Assembly (NCBI GenBank): GCA_023423275.1
Contig: JAFAFW010000105.1
Span: forward strand, 1-5,209
Origin: Pseudomonadota bacterium
GTDB lineage: Bacteria > Pseudomonadota > Alphaproteobacteria > Rhizobiales > Hyphomicrobiaceae
Reading direction: 5' to 3'
Length of the DNA: 5,209 bases
This document shows, piece by piece, positions 1 to 4,447 of the stretch; position 1 is the first letter of the stretch; every line of letters starts with the position of its first letter. The notes beneath the pieces are model-generated. The model was not told where the DNA came from. It ran no database searches and was given only the letters and a program-made list of their open reading frames with translations. The position numbers and the translations under genes are program-made.

Positions 1-1313
1 CCAGCGTCTGGAGCGATACCGACGGCCGCTGGCGCGGGGCGGACGATCAGGTCCATGCCGGAACGCTGGATGGCCGGGGCTTCTCCATGCATTCCACCTT
101 CTCGCTGTGGGACACGTTCCGCGCCGAACATCCGCTGCTGACGCTGATCCAGCCCGAAGCGAAGAATGCCGATTTCGTGAACTCGCTGGTCGCGGGGCAG
201 AAGACTAGCCCCTTCGGCATCCTCCCCGTCTGGCAGTTTGGCGGCAAGGAAACCTGGACGATGATCGGCTATCATGCCGTCCCGGTCATCGCCGACGCCT
301 GCCTGAAAGGGATCAGGGGCATCGACTGCGCCGGCGCGCTCAAGGCCATGGTCGCCAGCGCCGACTATGCCCCCTATGGCGGCCTCGGCGACTATATGAA
401 GCTTGGCTATGTCCCCATCGACCGCGAACCCGAAGCCGCGTCCAAGACGGTCGAATATGCCTATGACGACTGGACCATCGCCCGCCTCGCCCGCCAGCTG
501 GGCGACACGGCCACGGCCCAGCGCTTCGAGAAGCGCGCCCAATACTGGCGCAACAGCTTCGACGCGAAGACCGGCTTCCTGCGTGCGCGCAAGGCCGACG
601 GCTCTTTCCGTACCCCCTTCGATCCGACCGCGATCAACTATGGCAGCGACTATACGGAGGGGAATGCCTGGCAATATAGCTGGTTCATGCCGCACGATCA
701 GGGCGGCCTGTTCCGCCTGCTGGGCGGCGACGCGAAAACCATCGCCAAGCTCGACGCCATGTTCGACTATGACAATAGCAAGATCGACTATAGCCATGCC
801 GAGGATATATCCGGCCTGATCGGCCAATATATCCATGGCAACGAACCCAGCCACCATGTCGCCTATCTCTACAGCTATGCGGGCCAGCCCTGGCGCACGC
901 AGGAGCGCCTCAAGCAGATCGTCGACAGCCAGTATAAGCCCACGGCCGAGGGTCTGGCCGGCAATGACGATCTGGGCCAGATGTCCGCCTGGCTGGTCTT
1001 CACCGCCTTGGGCTTCTATCCCGTGGCGCCGGGCAGCAACCAATATGTGATCGGCCGCCCCTTCGTGGAGCGTGCAGAGATGACCTTGCCCAGCGGCCAG
1101 CGCTTCACCGTGATTGCCGACGGCCTCTCCGAGGCCAACCGGTATGTCGGCCAGGTGACGCTGAACGGCAAGTCGCTCGACCGCAGCTACATCACCGACG
1201 CGGAAATCCGCGCTGGCGGCGAACTGCGCTTCACCATGCAGGCCAACCCCAACAAGACATGGGCGACCGGCGTAAAGGCCCGCCCCTTCTCCATGACCGG
1301 CTATGGCAAGTGA
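1..1313 (+). CDS. GH92 family exo-alpha-mannosidase, C-terminal part (5' end outside window)
   Basis: The frame is open from base 3 to the TGA at 1311-1313 (about 436 residues), so the Met codon at 87 is internal and the gene starts left of the window. GH92 enzymes are calcium-dependent, inverting alpha-mannosidases, usually about 750 residues, that act on N-glycan or other mannosides in the periplasm or outside the cell. The visible part is the catalytic (alpha/alpha)6 half. Hallmarks in order are STFSLWDTFRAEHP (from 90), MIGYHAVPVIADA, SKTVEYAYDDW, DYTEGNAWQY, HGNEPSHH (from 834), GNDDLGQMSAW (960-992) and GFYPVAPGS. By analogy with studied Bacteroides enzymes, the catalytic acid should be the Glu at 657-659 in TEGNAWQY, and the base an Asp of the GNDD motif (966-971). 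The end fits a natural family C-terminus, with a beta-rich tail containing LNGKSLDRSYI. The family call is very secure. Linkage specificity and the signal peptide cannot be judged here. Confidence 0.96.
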   Translation, partial: SVWSDTDGRWRGADDQVHAGTLDGRGFSMHSTFSLWDTFRAEHPLLTLIQPEAKNADFVNSLVAGQKTSPFGILPVWQFGGKETWTMIGYHAVPVIADACLKGIRGIDCAGALKAMVASADYAPYGGLGDYMKLGYVPIDREPEAASKTVEYAYDDWTIARLARQLGDTATAQRFEKRAQYWRNSFDAKTGFLRARKADGSFRTPFDPTAINYGSDYTEGNAWQYSWFMPHDQGGLFRLLGGDAKTIAKLDAMFDYDNSKIDYSHAEDISGLIGQYIHGNEPSHHVAYLYSYAGQPWRTQERLKQIVDSQYKPTAEGLAGNDDLGQMSAWLVFTALGFYPVAPGSNQYVIGRPFVERAEMTLPSGQRFTVIADGLSEANRYVGQVTLNGKSLDRSYITDAEIRAGGELRFTMQANPNKTWATGVKARPFSMTGYGK

Positions 1314-1540
1314 AGGCGCGGGACCGCCATTATCTCTTCGTCTGCAGCCAGAACAAGCTGCGCAGCCCCACCGCCGAGCAGATTTTCGCCGACCATCCCG
1401 GCATCGAAACCCTGTCGGCCGGCACCAACCATGATGCGGAAACGCCGCTGGACGATGAGGTGCTGCGCTGGGCCGACACCATCTTCGTGATGGAAAAGAC
1501 CCACCGCAGCAAGATCCTGCAGTTCTTCCGCGCCGCGTAG
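1310..1540 (+). CDS. Low-molecular-weight protein tyrosine phosphatase-like protein, C-terminally truncated
   Basis: The frame encodes 76 residues from a GTG at 1310 that overlaps the mannosidase stop as GTGA, which suggests translational coupling; no strong ribosome site is visible. I prefer this GTG to the ATG at 1259 because homologues begin a few residues before the [RH]YLFVCSQN stretch. The phosphate-binding loop CSQNKLRS fits CX5R[S/T] of low-molecular-weight phosphatases, followed by PTAEQIF, a SAGT segment, and WADTIFVMEKTHRSK. These match the small predicted phosphatase family (COG4551-like, usually about 105-110 residues). The frame stops at TAG 1538-1540, just after FFRAA. Homologues continue for roughly 30 residues with a beta strand and a D.PD.Y-type segment expected to supply the acidic catalytic residue. 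It is probably a decaying gene without full activity. The natural substrate of the family is uncertain. Confidence 0.75.
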   Translation: MKARDRHYLFVCSQNKLRSPTAEQIFADHPGIETLSAGTNHDAETPLDDEVLRWADTIFVMEKTHRSKILQFFRAA

Positions 1541-1571
1541 GCGGCAGGCCAGATCGCATTTCCGGATTGCG

Positions 1572-1602
1572 GTCGCCCCGGCGCAGGATCATAGTCGCCC
1601 CG
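1572..1602 (+). repeat. 9-bp direct repeat GTCGCCCCG, 22 bp apart
   Basis: GTCGCCCCG occurs at 1572-1580 and again at 1594-1602, in the gap before the 413-residue gene. The start-to-start distance of 22 bp is about two helical turns, as in some direct-repeat operators. It may also be chance in GC-rich DNA. Confidence 0.3.
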
Positions 1603-1621
1603 ACGGCCGCTGACACTCCGA

Positions 1622-1628
1622 TGGAGGA
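1622..1628 (+). promoter_or_regulatory. Shine-Dalgarno site for the 413-residue protein
   Basis: TGGAGGA contains a near-perfect anti-16S match (GGAGG at 1623-1627) and lies four bases before the ATG at 1632. It supports that start, which is also the first Met codon after an in-frame TGA at 1611-1613. The spacing is slightly short, so initiation at one of the Met codons at 1644-1652 is possible but less likely. Confidence 0.6.
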
Positions 1629-1631
1629 TCC

Positions 1632-2873
1632 ATGCTGATCGCGATGATGATGGCCGCGCACACTGGCGCTGCCCTGCCCGCCTCCACGCGGCCGACAATC
1701 ATGGCATCCATGACCGTCTCTCGCCCTTCGACGCCCCCTGCACCATCGCCGGCCGACAACGAAGATGCCATGCTGATCGTCGACGGCGTGCGCATCGATG
1801 CCAGCGCTGCGGCGCTGGAGGCCTGCCTCGCCCGATCCTGCCCTCCAGACGAAGATATGGAGGCCGCCACCGTCCACGCTGAAAATCAGTTGCTGGCAGG
1901 CGATCATCAGGGCGCGCGCGACACGCTGCGTCAGGCCCGCGCTCGCAACCAGCGCCACCAGCGGGATTATCCGGTTCAGGTCGGCCAACTGCTCGACTTC
2001 GATGCCGACGTCGCGTCCTACAGGGGGCTGGCGGACTATAGCCGCACCGGCACCATCGATGCGCTCGACGCGCTCAAGGCCGGGCTGCCCCTGCATGATC
2101 GCCGCATCGCCATGCAGCGGATGCGCGTTGGTGACGTCTTTCTGCGTCAGGGCAAGATGCGCAGCGCCACCGGTTTTTACGACCGCGTAGCCAAGGAAGC
2201 GAGCGCCCAGGGCTGGCCCGAGATGGAAGGGTTCGCCCTGTTTCGCGGCCTCACCTCCTATGCGACTGCAGCCAGTGTCGATCCAGCCTATGATGACGAG
2301 GCGCAACGCCGCTACGCCGCATTGAAAAGCCGGACAGCTCCTGCCATCCGCCCCTATCAGGACGCTGCGCTAATCATGCTGGCGAAACTGGAACTGATGA
2401 AAAATGGCCTGTCCGAGGAGGAACTGACGCGCCGCCTGTCGGGCCTGCGTTCCGCGTCGCCCCTGCTGGTGGTCGGCCCGCGGATAGAAGCCCAGGGTAA
2501 CAGTCTGGTCCTGTGGACCGACGACCGGCGCAAACATGCGCTGCTGCCCGCCAATCCATCGGGCCATTGGGCGGAGTTTCGCTATCTCATCACGCCCGAT
2601 GGCCGGATCGACGCGATCGAGCAGGTGGGCAGAGGCCGAGCGACCAGCCATGTCCGCCCGGTAGCCTGGGCCGACCTGGTCGGCGAAGCGCTGGCCCCGC
2701 GCCGCTATTTGCCTCTCGCTCTGGCGGCCGGATCGCCGGGCCTGTGGCAACGCGAACGATTCTTGCTGACGGCCGACCTGGAACTTCCGCAAAAAAGCCA
2801 CACCCGCATCCGCCGCCCCGGCGAGAAACTGCACATCCGCAGCTTCCAGATTACAGAAAGCGACGCCGACTGA
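1632..2873 (+). CDS. Probable exported TPR-like protein with TonB-C-like C-terminal domain, function unknown
   Basis: This 413-residue protein is not one I can name. Residues 1-17 (MLIAMMMAAHTGAALPA) are short, hydrophobic and Ala-rich and could be a weak signal peptide, though they lack the usual N-terminal Lys/Arg. A Ser/Thr/Pro-rich low-complexity linker follows (about 18-43). Residues 60-270 are mostly helical, with TPR-like pairs near 78-105 and 163-195. C65 and C70 (CLARSC) are the only cysteines and could form a CX4C disulfide in the periplasm. Residues 312-383 look like a TonB-C-type fold: WAEFRYLITPDGRIDAIEQV, then a helix with RRYLPL, then ERFLLTADLE. Sphingomonads carry many secreted proteins of this plan, often annotated as hypothetical or TonB-like. 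It lies 91 bp after the phosphatase frame, on the same strand and with matching GC-rich codon use, so shared transcription is possible. The reading frame is confident; the role is not. Confidence 0.85.
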   Translation: MLIAMMMAAHTGAALPASTRPTIMASMTVSRPSTPPAPSPADNEDAMLIVDGVRIDASAAALEACLARSCPPDEDMEAATVHAENQLLAGDHQGARDTLRQARARNQRHQRDYPVQVGQLLDFDADVASYRGLADYSRTGTIDALDALKAGLPLHDRRIAMQRMRVGDVFLRQGKMRSATGFYDRVAKEASAQGWPEMEGFALFRGLTSYATAASVDPAYDDEAQRRYAALKSRTAPAIRPYQDAALIMLAKLELMKNGLSEEELTRRLSGLRSASPLLVVGPRIEAQGNSLVLWTDDRRKHALLPANPSGHWAEFRYLITPDGRIDAIEQVGRGRATSHVRPVAWADLVGEALAPRRYLPLALAAGSPGLWQRERFLLTADLELPQKSHTRIRRPGEKLHIRSFQITESDAD

Positions 2874-2919
2874 TGGGCCGAAAATGGCCGGCGAGGTTTC
2901 GACCCGTTTTTGCCGTTCC

Positions 2920-2938
2920 TTCTCCCTTGGAGGGAGAA
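2920..2938. repeat. Perfect 8-bp hairpin (TTCTCCCT / AGGGAGAA)
   Basis: The arms at 2920-2927 and 2931-2938 are exact inverse complements around a three-base TGG loop. The hairpin lies 47 bp after the stop of the 413-residue gene. No T-run follows on either side, so it is not a classical intrinsic terminator. Such TCTCCC...GGGAGA palindromes are common dispersed intergenic repeats in proteobacteria. It could still protect the 3' end of the upstream mRNA. Confidence 0.55.
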
Positions 2939-2974
2939 AGATGAAGCCCCCCGCCCCATGTGCCAGTTGGAAGA

Positions 2975-3023
2975 GGGAGGGAACGAAAACTGATCCCCGA
3001 ATGCTGCCCGTTCGGTCCCTCCC
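2975..3023. repeat. Inverted repeat GGGAGGGA ... TCCCTCCC
   Basis: The arms at 2975-2982 and 3016-3023 are exact 8-bp inverse complements separated by 33 bp. They echo the TCTCCC/GGGAGA theme of the hairpin just upstream, so both may belong to one mosaic intergenic repeat. No terminator T-tract is present. Confidence 0.4.
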
Positions 3024-3088
3024 CCGCGAGTTCGGTCTTCGGAACGGCGCTAAAGGGTGGATTTTAGTCAGTCAGCTTTTGGAGACAT

Positions 3089-3131
3089 TACCGGCGATAG
3101 CTGGCGCTCCGCGAAGAAAAATCGACCGGTA
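3089..3131. repeat. Long bulged hairpin, 10-bp stem
   Basis: TACCGGCGAT at 3089-3098 pairs with ATCGACCGGTA at 3121-3131. This gives ten base pairs with a single bulged A at 3125 and a loop of about 22 bases. No U-run follows. It may be part of a dispersed repeat, a recombination-related palindrome or a structured leader. Nothing in the sequence decides between these. Confidence 0.45.
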
Positions 3132-3153
3132 GCAATCGCCCCATTAGCGGACG

Positions 3154-3181
3154 TTGACTGATTCAGCGTTCGGTTTAGAGT
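3154..3181 (+). promoter_or_regulatory. Possible sigma70-type promoter for the small membrane protein
   Basis: TTGACT at 3154-3159 is a good -35 box. A 16-base spacer leads to TAGAGT at 3176-3181, which matches the -10 consensus at four of six positions. Transcription would begin close to the ATG at 3188, which would make the message nearly leaderless. The -10 match is modest and no operator is obvious. Confidence 0.3.
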
Positions 3182-3187
3182 TCCCGA

Positions 3188-3286
3188 ATGACAAAAATGG
3201 AACGAGCGCGCAGCGTCCTCGCGAAAGCCGTTGAAGTGCTGTTTTTTTATGGTCGCGGGCGCTTGGTTCTTGATCTGGTATATTGA
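3188..3286 (+). other. Short frame that may be the displaced N-terminus of the membrane protein
   Basis: An ATG at 3188 opens a 32-codon frame (MTKMERARSVLAKAVEVLFF...) that ends at a TGA at 3284-3286. Its first 20 residues look like a basic amphipathic cytoplasmic N-terminus running into a hydrophobic segment. At the T7 tract 3242-3248 the frame diverges from the next CDS by one base. Dropping one T would fuse EVLFF directly to MVAGAWFLIWYIDLM and give a 112-residue protein. Alone, the rest of this frame (YGRGRLVLDLVY) is unremarkable. It may equally be a chance frame, because no strong ribosome site precedes it (only AGAG at 3177-3180). Confidence 0.35.
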
Positions 3287-3527
3287 CCTGATGGAACCGA
3301 CGCTTGCTCCCCACGTCAAGCATCTGGGCCGCGCCATAGGTCCTGTGTTCTGGATTCTGTTGATATTCCAAAACTACCTTAACAGTAGCAGTCGAAATGG
3401 ATCGGATGCGCCTGAAAACTTACCTCCACGTTTGAGTGGCGTTTTTGTGGTTCTGGCCGTCGGGTTAGCGTCGGCGTTTCTCTTCTGGCGATCGTCGGGT
3501 GAAGGTAGTCTTGTGCGTGACTGCTAA
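3249..3527 (+). CDS. Small predicted membrane protein, function unknown
   Basis: This is a 92-residue frame from ATG 3249 to TAA 3525-3527. The same frame is open back to a TTG at 3231. I do not recognise the family. It has three hydrophobic segments: MVAGAWFLIWYIDLM at the start, IGPVFWILLIFQNYL near residues 31-44, and LSGVFVVLAVGLASAFLFW near 62-80. A polar Ser/Asn/Pro loop separates the last two. No ribosome site suits ATG 3249, which follows directly on seven Ts. This makes a longer original protein, starting at ATG 3188 and broken or slipped at the T tract, plausible. The stop lies against the left end of the IS element, so the C-terminus is either natural or set by the insertion. It faces the endonuclease gene tail to tail. 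Base composition is less GC-rich than the mannosidase region, which fits accessory DNA. Confidence 0.5.
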   Translation: MVAGAWFLIWYIDLMEPTLAPHVKHLGRAIGPVFWILLIFQNYLNSSSRNGSDAPENLPPRLSGVFVVLAVGLASAFLFWRSSGEGSLVRDC

Positions 3528-3545
3528 GAGTCCGTTTGGAAAATC
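3528..3545 (+). repeat. Left terminal inverted repeat of the IS element
   Basis: GAGTCCGTTTGGAAAATC is the transposase-binding end on the 3' side of the transposase gene. The transposase stop codon (TGA, read on the minus strand at 3544-3546) overlaps its inner edge. It differs from the other end at its third and fourth bases only. Confidence 0.85.
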
Positions 3546-4368
3546 AGGGGTGAACGTTTCGGCGTAGGAGATTGCCGCCCATGGCGACGAGGATCATGGC
3601 CTGCGAGACGTCGATGCGCTTCTCGTAATCGCGGACCAATCGGCGCCATCGGATCATCCAGCCAAAGGTCCGCTCGACGACCCATCGTCGGGGCAGAACC
3701 TTGAAGCCCTGCTGCTGATCGCTGCGTCGAATGACCTCGACGACGAAATCCAGATAGCTTGCCTTGTCCATGAGCTTGAGGCGGTCATAGGCGCCATCGG
3801 CGAAGAGATGTTTGATCCAGGGCCAGCGTTTGCGGATGCCATCGAGGATGGCCTGGGCACCCGCGCTGTCCGAAATGTCCGCAGTGGTCAGGTTGACCAT
3901 CAGCAGCCGTCCATCGGTATCGACGGCGATATGCCGCTTGCGCCCGACAACCTTCTTGCCTGCGTCGAACCCACGCTTTTCTGCCGATGGCGCCTTGACC
4001 GACTGGCTGTCGATCACTGCTGCGCTCGGACTGGCCTCCCGACCTTGGCGCTCGCGATCGAGCATCAGTTCGATGTCGTGGATTGTCTGGAACAGGAACC
4101 TGCGAGCCAGTTCCCGGAACCAGCCATAAACCGTCTGCCATGCCCCGAAATGGATCGGCAGCATCCGCCAGCCACAGCCCGACCGAACAAGGTAGCGCAC
4201 GGCGTTGATTACCTCGCGAAAATCCACCTCGCGTGGGCGGCCCCGACGCCCCGGCTTGGGCATCAGGGGCGCTAGGCAATCCCATTCCTCATCGGTCAGA
4301 TCACTGGGATAGCGCTTCGTCTTCTTGGCAATCTGGGCCATGCGCCCTCGGCTCTGATGGGTCCACAT
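3544..4368 (-). CDS. IS5-family DDE transposase
   Basis: This is an intact 274-residue transposase that would cut and rejoin the ends of its own element. The N-terminal region (about 20-85) is the DUF4096-type domain, with YPSDLTDEEW, RRGRPREVDFREVINAVRYL and SGCGWRMLP. The catalytic RNase H-like domain follows, with D120 in IDSQSVKAP, D191 in FADGAYD and E232 in WVVERTFGW, giving a complete DDE triad. The start at 4368 is chosen because related transposases commonly begin MWT...R...RYPSDLTD; the Met at 4341 is an alternative. Neither start has a strong ribosome site. The stop codon overlaps the left inverted repeat. With frame, triad and both ends intact, the element may still be active. The function call is secure; the subgroup is from memory of sequence style. 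Confidence 0.95.
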   Translation of the reverse strand: MWTHQSRGRMAQIAKKTKRYPSDLTDEEWDCLAPLMPKPGRRGRPREVDFREVINAVRYLVRSGCGWRMLPIHFGAWQTVYGWFRELARRFLFQTIHDIELMLDRERQGREASPSAAVIDSQSVKAPSAEKRGFDAGKKVVGRKRHIAVDTDGRLLMVNLTTADISDSAGAQAILDGIRKRWPWIKHLFADGAYDRLKLMDKASYLDFVVEVIRRSDQQQGFKVLPRRWVVERTFGWMIRWRRLVRDYEKRIDVSQAMILVAMGGNLLRRNVHP

Positions 4369-4414
4369 CCAGAGCCTGAATCAGACGCAGAGCCTCGCGA
4401 CAACCTCCGCCGCC

Positions 4415-4432
4415 GATTTTCCAAACGGTGTC
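4415..4432 (-). repeat. Right terminal inverted repeat of the IS element
   Basis: On the plus strand this reads GATTTTCCAAACGGTGTC, the inverse of the left end with two mismatches. It lies about 46 bp upstream of the transposase start and would be expected to overlap or abut its promoter. The endonuclease stop codon is only 15 bp beyond it. Confidence 0.85.
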
Positions 4433-4447
4433 TTAAATGACGGCCGT

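Larger units (their letters stand above)
2874..3187. other. Non-coding gap with several inverted repeats
   Basis: No reading frame here has recognisable protein features or a plausible ribosome site. The stretch begins right after the TGA of the 413-residue gene. It contains a tight hairpin at 2920-2938, a pair of inverted GGGAGGGA/TCCCTCCC arms at 2975-3023, and a bulged hairpin at 3089-3131. GTTCGGTC occurs twice, at 3010-3017 and near 3032. From about 3060 the DNA is less GC-rich than the genes on the left. Overall it resembles dispersed intergenic repeat DNA at the boundary between core-like and accessory sequence. No tRNA or other RNA gene was recognised. Confidence 0.6.
3528..4432 (-). 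mobile_element. IS5-family insertion sequence, complete, about 905 bp
   Basis: Imperfect terminal inverted repeats bound a single intact DDE transposase gene, and the total length is normal for the IS5 family (IS1031-like group by transposase style). The left end GAGTCCGTTTGGAAAATC (3528-3545) and the inverse complement of the right end, GACACCGTTTGGAAAATC, agree at 16 of 18 positions. TAA lies directly outside the left end (3525-3527). On the right, TAA occurs at 4434-4436, one base beyond the repeat edge. A TNA-type target duplication is therefore possible, but the exact ends are uncertain by about one to three bases. Both flanks also read TAAGA outwards, so the inverted repeat could be up to 21 bp long. 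The element lies between the 3' ends of two convergent genes. Confidence 0.88.

Noticed and set aside
403..819. 138-codon plus-strand frame inside the mannosidase
   Set aside because: It is rich in Arg, Pro, Ser and Ala, typical of an out-of-frame reading of a GC-rich gene, and the overlapping frame is an unmistakable GH92 enzyme.
2370..2834. 154-codon minus-strand frame
   Set aside because: It lies wholly antisense within the 413-residue gene, as expected for GC-rich DNA; the plus-strand gene has a strong ribosome site and coherent domain pattern.
2873..2943. Short frame starting in the TGATG overlap after the 413-residue gene
   Set aside because: Only 23 codons, and it ends by translating the TCTCCC/GGGAGA hairpin. 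There is no sign that it is a real peptide gene.
2884..3132. 82-codon plus-strand frame in the gap after the 413-residue gene
   Set aside because: It runs across two inverted repeats, has a composition typical of translated repeats, and has no domain-like pattern or ribosome site.
3068..3371. Minus-strand frames across the hairpin and the start of the membrane gene
   Set aside because: They have low-complexity, non-hydrophobic translations with no motif. They lie over the inverted repeat and conflict with the better-supported plus-strand membrane protein.
3424..3447. CCAC...GTGG followed by T5 as an intrinsic terminator
   Set aside because: The stem is only four base pairs and it lies inside the membrane-protein reading frame.
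3808..4275. Long plus-strand open frame opposite the transposase
   Set aside because: It is the antisense shadow of a confidently identified DDE transposase and has no recognisable motifs or ribosome site.
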